64,000 nt of DNA from Papaver somniferum. Its lineage: Eukaryota > Streptophyta > Magnoliopsida > Ranunculales > Papaveraceae. Position 1 is the stretch's first letter; every line of letters begins with the position of its first letter. This document shows, one piece after another, positions 43,370 through 57,900 of the stretch. The stretch covers positions 162,828,542-162,892,541 of the forward strand of contig NC_039367.1 of the NCBI RefSeq assembly GCF_003573695.1, read 5' to 3'. Under the pieces are notes generated by a model. That model made no database searches, was not told the DNA's origin, and saw only the letters and a program-made list of their open reading frames with translations. A program made the translations under genes and the position numbers.

Positions 43370-44632
43370 TGTCAGACTCATTATGGACGAAGATCATAGT
43401 TGAAAAATTTGGTGAAACATTTATCGGTTGGGAAACTCTCTAACCCAAAGGAGCGAAAGGTGGTAGCTTGTGGTTTAAATATCTATAAAAAAGTTTAGAT
43501 TATTGTAAACATTTAGTTTTCTATTCGTTAAAAAATAAAAATAAAACTTAGTTTGGCATCCTAGCAACAAGCTGGCACCAACCCCTTTTTGAATATCTAT
43601 AAAGAGCTTGAAGATTTCAATAAAAGTATTAGATTCAAGATTGGAGCGGGTAAGGAAACTAGATTCTGGGAAGATTTTTGGCTTGGTGAAGGAAGATTAT
43701 GTGATATGTTTCCTTTGGATTATGAAACTTCAAGGACCAAGGAGTTCGCGGTGACTAGTATGTATGAAGTTAGGGAAGGTGGTGTAAGGTGGGTGTTTAT
43801 GTCTAGGCAAAGATACTCTCAAACCATTACAAATGAAGTGTTATCTATATTGAAATATACTTTCTTCCATCTCTATTCAAGAAGGGGTTATGGATACCTG
43901 AATTTGGGTTGGTATCATGGTCAATATACGGTCAATGACGGAATTACACACAACGAAGATCAAGGTGAGTCGGATTATCCAATCAATGTTGTTTGGAGTA
44001 ATGAGTACCCTCACAAAATCACTTTCTTTATTTGGATTCTCTCTCATGATCGGATAATGACGGTGGATAACCTTTTAAGAAGAGGTATGGATGTCTCTAG
44101 TGTTTGTCGTTTTTGTGAGGAAGACGATGAATCGAGTTCACACTTGTTTTATGGTTGTTGGAGAATCCGGAGAATATGTTATTACTTTGTTGAAGGGTGC
44201 CACTTTGGGTGGTCACACGACCCTAATATCATTACATCTATGAAGGCTTGGAAGTTTAATTGGGGAGACGAAAGACTTAGTCGAATATGGAATAACATCT
44301 CGGTTGCTATATGGTGGTGTATATGGAAAGATAGAAATGCAAGAACCTTTAATAACAAAAAGAAAACTTTGGCAAGCCTCATTAGAGATATCAAATTACA
44401 AGCGTTCTTTTGGGCCGTATCGAACACAAGAATGTTAGGGATTACGACAAATATTGTGATCTCTTTATGGGATTCATTTTACCGGCCTCCGTAGTTTTTT
44501 GTGTTTATTTTTATTTGGGTAGCCGAATCCCTTTTCGGTTTCCTTTTTTTATTCGGTTGTAATCATTGGGTTAGTGTACCCCCATAAATGTTTTTTTCAA
44601 TGAATTTTCAATCTGACTGATCAAAAAAAAAA
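43370..44632 (+). mobile_element. LINE ORF2 3' fragment with zf-RVT domain and poly(A) tail
   Basis: The main frame 43589-44494 encodes SIRFKIGAGKETRFWEDFWL, NVVWSNEYPHKITFFIWILS, then VCRFCEEDDESSSHLFYGC, the CxxC...HxxxxC zinc motif of zf-RVT, and WWCIWKDRNARTFNNKKKT. It is the longest intact LINE frame here (about 300 codons). Upstream, 43375-43443 reads SLWTKIIVEKFGETFIGWET, the preceding LINE segment, and the tatctataaa block occurs twice (43481 and 43594), suggesting a local duplication at the 5' end. The element ends with TCAAAAAAAAAA (44621-44632). 5'-truncated. Confidence 0.8.
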
Positions 44633-44980
44633 TCATAAACTAAGATCGTGGGATAGAAAAGAAATTAATGAAATTTGTTTTTTGGGTTTGCTGATATCAA
44701 GAACATGCTTAAAATGGAAGAAGAGTGTAATAGCAGAAAAAGGAAAGATGAAAGAATCTGAAAATACTTTAAGGGTTTTGATGGGAAAATAACGATGAAC
44801 CAGTTGCACCCCCTTTCAATCTAACCGAGTTTAATTCCATGGGCATAGCCGCATAGATAATAACCCGAGAAGTCAAATTAAATTTTATTGGCCAATATGA
44901 ATGACTAAGTCTCATGGGATGCGTGGGTTACATTTAACAAAATCCTTGTTAATTCTTTTTCATGAATAAACTAGCTCTCT
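44633..44980. other. unassigned flank of the LTR array
   Basis: No gene seen. The bases just before the first LTR (tctct, 44976-44980) should be one half of a target duplication whose partner is outside the window. Confidence 0.45.
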
Positions 44981-45660
44981 TGTTGGAACAATTGTTGAAT
45001 TATGCCTGCAAAACAATCATAAAAAACAAACAAAACATTGTTATGGCTGAGTCGCGGATTAGGTCGCTCTCTTTAAGACGTTTCACGGCTCTTCTCAAGA
45101 TTGTGCAAGCAGTTCTTCAATGGCGCGTAGTCCCCAGGATAAAACAGCCGAGATCAATCTCTTACACAATCACACTTGCACGGTGAGAGGATGTGAAACT
45201 TCTACACTTCATTCTTGCTCAGAAACTCATTTAGAAAAATAAGAGATGTTCACACTTATTTTTCTTTCTCTAAAATTCATTTCTTTTGTAAACTCAAGTC
45301 AAAAAAAAAAGAACAACTCTCTCACTAAAAAAAAGATTTCAACAACTCTCCAAGTTCTTTTTAACACCAAAATATAAAAGAAAAATCTCTCTCTTATTAT
45401 TTTTCCAACCAAAAATCTGATTTGTAGTCAAGAGTTTCAAAACAATTAAATGTTCATGAAAATGTTATTATGGTTGAGTTAACACCCTTAAAAACCACAA
45501 AATGAAACTCTCAAAGTTATAATGGTGTAGTTAACACCATTAAAACTAAAAATATGAAACGGTCAAATTAATTGAAACAAAAATTAATTTCTTTCAATTA
45601 AGGCTATAAAAAACATATTGATTGGGAATAAATTTATGTTTTGAAAATATATTCCCAACA
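44981..45660 (-). repeat. array LTR 1
   Basis: 680 bp, the most divergent LTR. It has ttaagacgtttcacggctct where the others have taatggcccaagattgtg, and TTGTTGAATTATGCC for TTGCTGAATTATGGC. It is the left border of the array: homology to the other LTRs begins at TTGTTGGAAC. Confidence 0.88.
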
Positions 45661-48600
45661 ATCCCCCACTTATATTTTTAAAGCATTGAGGAAGAACGTA
45701 CAACTACGTACAGAGTTGTACATAAGCAAAGGTGTCTCGCGATTTGAACCTTTACGTAGTGTTAATAGGCTCTCTTAAAATATGACCATAGAGTGAACAT
45801 AAGTCTTGAACTCTAGGAGCTAAAAAGATTACTCAACACATACGACTATACTAGTGTAAATTCTAAAGCCAGCACATTACGGCCATGCGCTTGTATCCCA
45901 GTTTAATGAGTGATCTAGAGAACTGCCCATATTCTCATAAAAAAAGGCCACACTTTCACATTCATATAGGTGAGTCTATCAAGAGTACTCCTGAATGTAC
46001 CCCACTCTAAATAGATATATAAACATCATTAAGACTTTAAAATTTTAAAATTAAAAATTAAACTCAACCTTTACTCGTTTCAGGATATCATGTCGTCGGA
46101 TGAATTCTTCAAAAGCATGATTCTCGCATCTCCATATCACCCATGACTTCGTCTAGTCCCTTTGAACCTATTTCTAGGTTGGGTATCAATCCTTTCGTCA
46201 AAGGACAATTGGAAACTATTTTCAGACATTATATAATCCATTCTCATAATATCAACTCTTATAGTTGTCGTTACATGCATTCTCAATTCTTACAATACCC
46301 GCGTACTATCACATTGGAGTAATATGTTTCCCTATATTTTAGAAGATCGAATCGCTCCATCGCTTAAAGGATTCAACTGAAAGGATGTCCAATCAGCTTC
46401 GCAATATCTTTAAAGGATTGCGGTAACCATTTAGATAGGGTATTTTAGTTATAAGGTGTGTTTGAAACACCTCATAACCTTCTCAAATTTTACCAATTTT
46501 CCATACTAGGATTGGTAAATCGAATATAAAACCCCCACTATAAAGTAATATATTAAACCCCCACTACACAAAAAATACTATATATAGTCAATCACGTAGC
46601 AAAGAACATACTGAGCTACCATACTCATGTCTAGTGCTATCAAACACAATCTCAAAAGCATTAGCACTAAACCAAATGAGTGAAAACTTATTTACAGTCA
46701 GGCTATATATATTTATCTCTATTTAAGATTCTATTTTCATTGAAATGAAATGATCCAAAGAAAGAAAATTCATTTAAAAACATATACCATCTTCACTCAA
46801 GTCTTTCATGTCAAATAGTAAACTAAGCATGTTCTCAATTTCATTTTCATCCTATAAGTTAGAATAAAAATTCAACAAATCACTTATGCACACAAAACAA
46901 AGAGTATTGTGCATTTCACATTCATCAATTCTGAAATCATTCAAATAATCAAGTAAACAATTTTTTTTTCTTTTAATTGCTTCAAAGTTGTTTTCAGAAT
47001 ATATAATGATGACTTATCTAACTTTGCATTATGTTCTTGTAGAAACTAAAGTTTTTCCATGCTTGGTTACGTAGATTCTCATCTTAACTACACAAAGTAT
47101 ATTTCTACTTATGACTATAACAAAACAAGCATGTAAGTTATTTGACGACATGAATGTAAGAGTCAACAATTTTCTGTTTGCTTTCTAAAAACAATAGGCT
47201 CATAAAAACTTTTTGCCAAAGATTTAATAGTTTGAAGAGCAAAGTTACTCTTATAAGAAGTTCTCTTTCAAATTATAAGCAACAAAATATTCATGACTAA
47301 AATTTAGTCCACTATATATGCTTTTCTAGTTCATTCTTAGTGAATTACTTGTCACCTTCATTTTTCTAGTTCCTCTAATTTAAATCAAAGTTGGTAAATC
47401 ATAGGTATGGAACCCCCACTATTTTTTGACTCAAAAGAATTTCAAAACATATCCAAAGATCCAAAAATGTAAAAACTAATGAACCAATGATCTACCCAAA
47501 ACGTTTTACACAATATAGAGAATAAAAATTCAAACAATTTTCATGAAATAACATTTTCTAATTCACTACTCAAAGATCGTATTTGATATCAAAAAGTTAC
47601 TAAGCATTTTATAAAATTCTCAAATATTTTATTTCATCCAAATATTGCAAGTTGCGTAAGATTTCAAAGTGTACATGCTTTTATGAGTTAGGTAAGATTA
47701 CATACATGTTACTCAAAAATTCACCAAGTTTATAAGAAACTATAACATGCTCTATTCGTTACTAACTCATTCATTTCATAAAAGCATGACAAAATCTCAT
47801 ATTCAATATTCAAAATTCAATTCATGTTATGATAAATTGTAATATTATATTCAAACATTTTATCCATAACATATTATTTGTAGTAGCGCAATGATCAAAT
47901 TCAACAAATTTCTAATCTCAATTGTTTATAACAAGATACACGAAAACTAGATTCTCGCTCATTTCGAAAGTATGAACATCATTAACAAGATTGTTCTACC
48001 CAAAGTAAACTTGAGATCGTACCAATACCGAAATCCTAGTGATGTGAGTGTATCTCAACACCACTTTCTTTCAAACGATTGGTTCAACTTTTGAACCATA
48101 ACCTATAAAACAAATACGGTGTAAAACACCAATATATATCAACCTCTCACCTTATCCACGTTCACATTAACTAAGCTTGAAAAGCGTTGTTAATAACATT
48201 TGATATCCTTGCAATGCCATGCAAGAATAGCAAATATATCATAATCAATATTATGTTCATTTCTTGTGAGAGTTGATATTCACATTGTTTTGACTAGGTT
48301 TCTAATTATTTCGGTTTTGGGTTCGTATAAAATTCCATCTCATAAGTTCAAACTTATATGAGTCACATGTTTATTGTCATACACAATAATTCTCAATATC
48401 TTGTTTCCCTAAAATTTATTCTAAGATTGAACAATCAACTTATTCATTTAGAATGTCATTATTTGATCACCGCAATAACTACAAATAGTTCATCAAACAT
48501 ACCTCAATTGCTTTTAAATCTCAATTGGTTATAAACCATTGTCCATTCTTGCCACCAACAAAGAAATCAGAAACCTCATTGATCCTCACAGCGATAATCT

Positions 48601-49594
48601 CCCACAATTTTTATTTCATTGGAAAAAAAACTTGCTCAAGTAAGTGAATTTTCACCTGTCACAATCACGTACGTGTGAGCATTTGAAACCCAAAAAAAAG
48701 AAGAAAGATATACTTACATAATTACTTGAAAATCAATTAATATAATACTCAAGTTTCTCTTAATGTCAAACTAAGATTCAAAGTTATATAGTTATAACAT
48801 CATATATTATAACCTCTATCAAACATTTTATCAAAACATATGTGGTTCACTAGTTTGATTGCTAAAAATAATCTTTCTTTCATTACCAAAACAAGCGTAT
48901 GAAGTACTAGAATCAAAACATGATTTTAATATAGTTTCTTACATTTCTAATCTCAAGTATCACGTCTACTATTTTGGACAAACATACACAACGATTTGAA
49001 ATCACTACATCTCTCAAAATAAAACCCAAATTGAAAATTTGAAAATGGGTTTAAAAATAAGTTCGTGATCTACAAGTTTCGTGTAGACAAGGATTCCAAT
49101 TTCTACACAAAGATTAGGAAAAGCGGATTTAATAAGGATTAATTTTCTGCCCGTCAGAATTTTTCAGATACGTTATGTAGTTTTCTAAAATACTTTTAAA
49201 ATACTTTCCAGACTCAAAAATTCTGAAATTTCACATGGATGATTCTCATGATGTCTAATACACCCGGTTAAAATTTCAAGACCCAATTGAATTTTGTGTA
49301 GGAGATAAAAATAAGACTCTACAGCATGTTAAAAACATTCGTCTAACATCAACATATTTGTTTATGTCAACTGTTCACAAAGAAAAAATATTTAACCATG
49401 TTATTCCTAGTCCATCAATATAGACACAAAATTAACTTTAGGTATTAGGTTACCTAAAATCTCAAGCATCATGTTCAATCGTTAAAGAAAAAATATTCTG
49501 GTGCAATTTTATAACAAAATAAAACAATGATACTTATCGCGTTTGAGCAATTGTTTTCTTTTGGTATCCATGGCAGAATAAATCGTCTTAAAAT
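45661..49594 (-). mobile_element. array internal region 1
   Basis: 3934 bp, about 57-60 bp shorter than the others through many one- or two-base gaps (for example ggtatgg for gggtatgg, tactcttataag for tactctttataag), plus a private insertion near 45698 (aactacgtac). Its purine tract reads AAGTGGGGGAT on the minus strand. No coding content recognised. Confidence 0.8.
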
Positions 49595-50258
49595 TGTTGG
49601 AACAATTGCTGAATTATGGCTGCAAAACAATCACAAAAAACAAACAAAACATTTTATGGCTGAGTCGTGGACTAGGTCGCTTTCTTTAATGGCCCAAGAT
49701 TGTGCAAGCAGTTCTTCAATGGCGCGTCGTCTCCAGGATAAAACAGCCGAGATCAATCTCTTACACATCACTCTTGCACGGTGAGAGGATGTGAAACTTC
49801 TACACTTCATTCTTGCTCAGAAACTCATTTAGAAAATAAGAGATGTTCACACACTTATTTTTCTTTCTCTAAAATTCATTTCTTTTGTAAACTCAAGTCA
49901 TAAAAAAAGGAACAACTCTCTCACTAAAAAAAAGATTTCAACAACTCTCCAAGTTCTTTTTAACACCAAAACATAAAAGAAAAATCTCTCTCTAATTATT
50001 TTTCCAACCAAAAATCTGATTTATAGTCAAGAGTTTCAAAATAATTAAATGTTCATGAAAATGTTATTATGGTTGAGTTAACACCATTAAAAACCACAAA
50101 ATGAAACTGTCAAAGTTATAATGGTGTAGTTAACACCATTAAAACTAAAAATATGAAACGGTCAAATTAATTGAAACAAAAATTAATTTCTTTCAATTAA
50201 GGCTATAAAAATCATATTGATGGGAATAAATTTATGTTTTGAAAATATATTCCCAACA
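49595..50258 (-). repeat. array LTR 2
   Basis: 664 bp, TGTTGGAACAATTGCTG to TTCCCAACA. Shares with LTRs 3-5 the tggcccaagattgtgcaagc block. Private small gaps near the middle and end (tattgatggg for tattgattggg). Confidence 0.88.
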
Positions 50259-53200
50259 ATCTCCCACTTATATTTTAAAGCATTGAGCAAGAACGTACAG
50301 AGTTGTACATAAGCAAAGGTTTCTCGCGATTTGAACCTTTACGTAGTGTTAATAGGCTCTCTTAAAATCTGACCATAGAGTGAACATAAGTCTTGAACTC
50401 TAGGAGCTAAAAAGATTACTCAACACACGACTATACTAGTGTAAATTCTAAAGCCAGCACATTACGGCCATGCGCTTGTATCCCAGTTTAATGAGTGATC
50501 TAGAGAACTGCCCATATTCTCATAAAAAAAGGCCACACTTTCACATTCATATAGGTGAGTCTATCAAGAGTACTCCTGAATGTACCCCACTCTAAATAGA
50601 TATATAAACATCATTAAGACTTTAAAATTTTAAAATTAAAAATTAAACTCAACCTTTACTCGTTTCAGGATATCATGTCGTCGGATGAATTCTTCAAAAG
50701 CATGATTCTCGCATCTCCATATCACCCATGACTTCGTCTAGTCCCTTTGAACCTATTTCTAGGTTGGGTATCAATCCTTTCGTCAAAGGACAATTGGAAA
50801 CTATTTTCAGACATTATATAATCCATTCTCATAATATCAACTCTTATAGTTGTCGTTACATGCATTCTCAATTCTTACAATACCCGCGTACTATCACATT
50901 GGAGTAATATGTTTCCCTATATTTTAGAAGATCGAATCGCTCCATCGCTTAAAGGATTCAACTGAAAGGATGTCCAATCAGCTTCGCAATATCTTTAAAG
51001 GATTGCGGTAACCATTTAGATAGGGTATTTTTAGTTATAAGGTGTGTTTGAAACACCTCATAACCTTCTCACAATTTTACCAATTTTCCATACTAGGATT
51101 GGTAAATCCGAATATAACACCCCCACTATAAAAGTAATATATTAAACCCCCACTACACAAAAAATACATATATATAGTCAATCACGTAGCAAAGAAACAT
51201 ACTGAGCTACCATACTCATGTCTAGTGCTATCAAACACAATCTCAAAAGCATTAGCACTAAACCAAATGAGTGAAAACTTATTTACAATCAGGCTATATA
51301 TATTTATCTCTATTTAAGATTCTATTTTCATTGAAATGAAATAGATCCAAAGAAAGAGAAAATTCATTTGAAAAACATATACCATCTTCACTCAAGTCTT
51401 TCATGTCAAATAGTAAACTAAGCATGTTCTCAATTTCATTTTCATCCTATAAGTTAGAATAAAAATTCAACAAATCACTTATGCACACAAAACAAAGAGT
51501 ATTGTGCATTTCACATTCATCAATTCTGAAATCATTCAAACTAATCAAGTAAACAATTTTTTTTTTCTTTTAATTGCTTCAAAGTTGTTTCAGAATATAT
51601 ATATGATGACTTATCTAACTTTGCATTATGTTCTTGTAGAAACTAAAAAGTTTTTCATGTTTGGTCTACGTAGATTCTCATCTTTAACATACACGAAAGT
51701 ATATATTTCTACTTATGACTATAACAAAACAAGCATGTAAGTTATTTGACGACATGAATGTAAGAGTCAACAATTTTCTATTTGCTTTTCTAAAAACAAT
51801 AGGCTCATAAAAACTTTTTGCCAAAGATTTAATAGTTTGAAGAGCAAAGTTACTCTTTATAAGAAGTTCTCTTTCAAATTATAAGCAACAAAATATTCAT
51901 GACTAAAATTTAGTCCCACTATATATGCTTTCTAGATTTATTCTTAGTGAATTACTTGTTACCTTCATTTTTCTAGTTCCTCTGATTTAAATCAAAGTTG
52001 GTAAATCATAGGGTATGGAACCCCCACTATTTTTTGACTCAAGGAAGAATTTCAAAACAGTATCCAAAGACTCCAAGAAATGTTAAAAACTAATGAACCA
52101 ATGATCTAGACCCAAAACGTTTTACACAATATAGAGAATAAAAATTCAAACAATTTTCATGATAATAACATTTTCTAATTCACTATTCAATAGATCGTAT
52201 TTGATATCAAAAAAAGTTACTCTAAGCATGTTTATAAAATTCTCAAATATTTTATTTCATCCGAAAAATATTGCAAGTTGCGTAAGATTTCAAAGTGTAC
52301 ATGCTTTTATGAGTTAGGTAAGATTACATACATGTTACTCAAAAACTCACCAAGTTTATAAGAAACTATACATGCTCTCATTCGTTACTAACTCATTCAT
52401 TTCATAAAAGCATGACAAAATCTCATATATCTAATATTCAAAATTCAATTCATGTTATGATAAAGTTGTAATATTATATTCAAACATTTTATCCATAACA
52501 TATTATTTGTAGTAGCGCAATGATCAAATTCAACAAATTTCTAATCTCAATATTGTTTATAACAAGATACACGAAAACTAGATTCTCGCTCATTTAGAAA
52601 GTATGAACATCATTAACAAGATTGTTCTACCCAAAGTAAACTTGAGATCGTACCAATTACGAAAGTCCTAGTGATGTGAGTGTATCTCAACACCACTTTC
52701 TTTCAAACGATTTGGTTCAACTTTTGAACCATAACCTATTAAAACAAATACGGTGTAAAACACCAATATATATCAACCTCTCACCTTATACATAGTTCAC
52801 ATTAACTAAGCTTGAAAAGCGTTGTTAATAACATTTGATATCCTTGCAATGCCATACAAGAATAGCAAATTATATCATAATCAATATTATGTTCATTTCT
52901 TGTCGAGAGTTGATATTCACATTTGTTTTGACTAGGTTTCTAATTATTTCGGTTTTGGGTTCGTATAAAATTCCATCTCATAAGTTCAAAAATTATATGA
53001 GTCACATGTTTATTGTCATACACAATAATTCTCAATATCTTGTTTCCCTAAAATTTATTTTAAGATTGAACAATCAACTTATTCAGTTTAGAATGTCATT
53101 ATTTGATCACCGCAATAACTACAAATAGTTCATCAAACATACCTCAATTGCTTTTAAATCTCAATTGGTTATAAACCATTGTCCATTCTTTGCGCACCAA

Positions 53201-54249
53201 CAAAGAAATCAGAAACCTCATTGATCCTCACATCGATTAATCTCCCACAATTTTTATTTCATTGGAAATAAAAAACTTGCTCAAGTAAGTGAATTTTCAC
53301 CTGTCACAATCACGTACGTGTGAGCATTTGAAACCCAAAAATAAGAAAGTATATACTTACATAATTACTTGAAAATCAATTAATATAATACTCCAAGTTT
53401 CTCTTAATTGTCAAACTAAGATTCAAAGTTATATAGTTATAACATCATATATTTATAACTCTCTATCAAACATTTTATCAAACATATGTGGTTCACTAGT
53501 TTGATTGCTAAAAATAATCTTTCTTTTCATTACCAAAACAAGCGTATGAAGTACTAGAATCAAAACATGATTTTTAATATAGTTTCTTACATTTCTAATC
53601 TCAAGTATCACGTCTACTATTTTGGACAAACATACACAACGATTTGAAATCACTACATCTCTCAAAATAAAAACCCAAATTGAAAATTTGAAAATGGGTT
53701 TAAAAATAAGTTCGTGATCTACAAGTTTCGTGTAGACAAGGATTCCAATTTTCTACACAAAGATTAGGAAAAGCGGATTTAATAAGGATTAATTTTCTGC
53801 CCGTCAGAATTTTTCAGATACGTTATGTAGTTTTCTAAAATACTTTTAAAATACTTTCCAGACTCCAAAAATTCTGAAATTTCACAAGGATGATTCTCAT
53901 GATGTCTAATACCCCCGGTTAAAATTTCAAGACCCAATTGAATTTTGTGTAGGAGATAAAAATAAGACTCTACAGCATGTTAAAAACATTCGTCTAACAT
54001 CAACAATATTTGTCTATGTCAACTGTTCACAAAGAAAAAATATTTAACCATGTTATTCCTAGTCCATCAATATTAGACACAAAATTAACTTTAGGTATTA
54101 GGTTACCTAAAATCTCAAGCATCATGTTCAATCGTTAAAGAAAAAATATTCTGGTGCAATTTTATCAAACAAAATAAAACAATGATACTTATCGCGTTTG
54201 AGGAATTGTTTTCTTTTGGTATCCATGGCAGAATAAATCGTCTTAAAAT
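50259..54249 (-). mobile_element. array internal region 2
   Basis: 3991 bp. Private variants include catttagaaag near 52593, ccatacaag near 52852 and acccccgg near 53911. No coding content recognised. A hairpin, AGGTGTGTTTGAAACACCT, lies at 51040-51058. Confidence 0.8.
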
Positions 54250-54917
54250 TGTTGGAACAATTGCTGAATTATGGCTGCAAAACAATCACAAAAAACAAAC
54301 AAAACATTCTTATGGCTGAGTCGTGGACTAGGTCGCTTTCTTTAATGGCCCAAGATTGTGCAAGCAGTTCTTCAATGGCGCGTCGTCTCCAGGATAAAAC
54401 AGCCGAGATCAATCTCTTACACAATCACTCTTGCACGGTGAGAGGATGTGAAACTTCTACACTTCATTCTTGCTCAGAAACTCATTTAGAAAAATAAGAG
54501 ATGTTCACACACTTATTTTTCTTTCTCTAAAATTCATTTCTTTTGTAAACTCAAGTCATAAAAAAAGGAACAACTCTCTCACTAAAAAAAAGATTTCAAC
54601 AACTCTCCAAGTTCTTTTTAACACCAAAACATAAAAGAAAAATCTCTCTCTAATTATTTTTCCAACCAAAAATCTGATTTATAGTCAAGAGTTTCAAAAT
54701 AATTAAATGTTCATGAAAATGTTATTATGGTTGAGTTAACACCATTAAAAACCACAAAATGAAACTGTCAAAGTTATAATGGTGTAGTTAACACCATTAA
54801 AACTAAAAATATGAAACGGTCAAATTAATTGAAACAAAAATTAATTTCTTTCAATTAAGGCTATAAAAAACATATTGATTGGGAATAAATTTATGTTTTG
54901 AAAATATATTCCCAACA
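54250..54917 (-). repeat. array LTR 3
   Basis: 668 bp; near-identical to LTR 4. Confidence 0.88.
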
Positions 54918-57900
54918 ATCTCCCACTTATATTTTTAAAGCATTGAGCAAGAACGTACAGAGTTGTACATAAGCAAAGGTTTCTCGCGATTTGAACCTTT
55001 ACGCAGTGTTAATAGGCTCTCTTAAAATCTGACCATAGAGTGAACATAAGTCTTGAACTCTAGGAGCTAAAAAGATTACTCAACACACACGACTATACTA
55101 GTGTAAATTCTAAAGCCAGCACATTACGGCCATGCGCTTGTATCCCAGTTTAATGAGTGATCTAGAGAACTGCCCATATTCTCATAAAAAAAGGCCACAC
55201 TTTCACATTCATATAGGTGAGTCTATCAAGAGTACTCCTGAATGTACCCCACTCTAAATAGATATATAAACATCATTAAGACTTTAAAATTTTAAAATTA
55301 AAAATTAAACTCAACCTTTACTCGTTTCAGGATATCATGTCGTCGGATGAATTCTTCAAAAGCATGATTCTCGCATCTCCATATCACCCATGACTTCGTC
55401 TAGTCCCTTTGAACCTATTTCTAGGTTGGGTATCAATCCTTTCGTCAAAGGACAATTGGAAACTATTTTCAGACATTATATAATCCATTCTCATAATATC
55501 AACTCTTATAGTTGTCGTTACATGCATTCTCAATTCTTACAATACCCGCGTACTATCACATTGGAGTAATATGTTTCCCTATATTTTAGAAGATCGAATC
55601 GCTCCATCGCTTAAAGGATTCAACTGAAAGGATGTCCAATCAGCTTCGCAATATCTTTAAAGGATTGCGGTAACCATTTAGATAGGGTATTTTTAGTTAT
55701 AAGGTGTGTTTGAAACACCTCATAACCTTCTCACAATTTTACCAATTTTCCATACTAGGATTGGTAAATCCGAATATAACACCCCCACTATAAAAGTAAT
55801 ATATTAAACCCCCACTACACAAAAAATACATATATATAGTCAATCACGTAGCAAAGAAACATACTGAGCTACCATACTCATGTCTAGTGCTATCAAACAC
55901 AATCTCAAAAGCATTAGCACTAAACCAAATGAGTGAAAACTTATTTACAATCAGGCTATATATATTTATCTCTATTTAAGATTCTATTTTCATTGAAATG
56001 AAATAGATCCAAAGAAAGAGAAAATTCATTTGAAAAACATATACCATCTTCACTCAAGTCTTTCATGTCAAATAGTAAACTAAGCATGTTCTCAATTTCA
56101 TTTTCATCCTATAAGTTAGAATAAAAATTCAACAAATCACTTATGCACACAAAACAAAGAGTATTGTGCATTTCACATTCATCAATTCTGAAATCATTCA
56201 AACTAATCAAGTAAACAATTTTTTTTTCTTTTAATTGCTTCAAAGTTGTTTCAGAATATATATATGATGACTTATCTAACTTTGCATTATGTTCTTGTAG
56301 AAACTAAAAAGTTTTTCATGTTTGGTCTACGTAGATTCTCATCTTTAACATACACGAAAGTATATATTTCTACTTATGACTATAACAAAACAAGCATGTA
56401 AGTTATTTGACGACATGAATGTAAGAGTCAACAATTTTCTATTTGCTTTTCTAAAAACAATAGGCTCATAAAAACTTTTTGCCAAAGATTTAATAGTTTG
56501 AAGAGCAAAGTTACTCTTTATAAGAAGTTCTCTTTCAAATTATAAGCAACAAAATATTCATGACTAAAATTTAGTCCCACTATATATGCTTTCTAGATTT
56601 ATTCTTAGTGAATTACTTGTTACCTTCATTTTTCTAGTTCCTCTGATTTAAATCAAAGTTGGTAAATCATAGGGTATGGAACCCCCACTATTTTTTGACT
56701 CAAAGAAGAATTTCAAAACAGTATCCAAAGACTCCAAAAAATGTTAAAAACTAATGAACCAATGATCTAGACCCAAAACGTTTTACACAATATAGAGAAT
56801 AAAAATTCAAACAATTTTCATGATAATAACATTTTCTAATTCACTATTCAATAGATCGTATTTGATATCAAAAAAAGTTACTCTAAGCATGTTTATAAAA
56901 TTCTCAAATATTTTATTTCATCCGAAAAATATTGCAAGTTGCGTAAGATTTCAAAGTGTACATGCTTTTATGAGTTAGGTAAGATTACATACATGTTACT
57001 CAAAAACTCACCAAGTTTATAAGAAACTATAACATGCTCTCATTCGTTACTAACTCATTCATTTCATAAAAGCATGACAAAATCTCATATATCTAATATT
57101 CAAAATTCAATTCATGTTATGATAAAGTTGTAATATTATATTCAAACATTTTATCCATAACATATTATTTGTAGTAGCGCAATGATCAAATTCAACAAAT
57201 TTCTAATCTCAATATTGTTTATAACAAGATACACGAAAACTAGATTCTCGCTCATTTCGAAAGTATGAACATCATTAACAAGATTGTTCTACCCAAAGTA
57301 AACTTGAGATCGTACCAATTACGAAAGTCCTAGTGATGTGAGTGTATCTCAACACCACTTTCTTTCAAACGATTTGGTTCAACTTTTGAACCATAACCTA
57401 TTAAAACAAATACGGTGTAAAACACCAATATATATCAACCTCTCACCTTATACATAGTTCACATTAACTAAGCTTGAAAAGCGTTGTTAATAACATTTGA
57501 TATCCTTGCAATGCCATGCAAGAATAGCAAATTATATCATAATCAATATTATGTTCATTTCTTGTCGAGAGTTGATATTCACATTTGTTTTGACTAGGTT
57601 TCTAATTATTTCGGTTTTGGGTTCGTATAAAATTCCATCTCATAAGTTCAAAACTTATATGAGTCACATGTTTATTGTCATACACAATAATTCTCAATAT
57701 CTTGTTTCCCTAAAATTTATTTTAAGATTGAACAATCAACTTATTCAGTTTAGAATGTCATTATTTGATCACCGCAATAACTACAAATAGTTCATCAAAC
57801 ATACCTCAATTGCTTTTAAATCTCAATTGGTTATAAACCATTGTCCATTCTTTGCGCACCAACAAAGAAATCAGAAACCTCATTGATCCTCACATCGATT

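Noticed and set aside
43589..44494. A 301-codon frame as a host gene
   Set aside because: It has the zf-RVT domain and a 3' poly(A) tail, so it is the end of a LINE ORF2.
52835..53128. 97-codon frame repeated in internal regions 2-4, and a 70-codon minus-strand frame near 53453
   Set aside because: Open because the units are near-identical, not because of selection. Both are broken in region 1 and show no domain.
54249..54497. Repeated 82-codon frame in array LTRs (also near 49527, 58911, 63504)
   Set aside because: It lies within the LTR in the sense opposite to the element. It shifts between copies (85, 82 and 104 codons) and has no recognisable motif.
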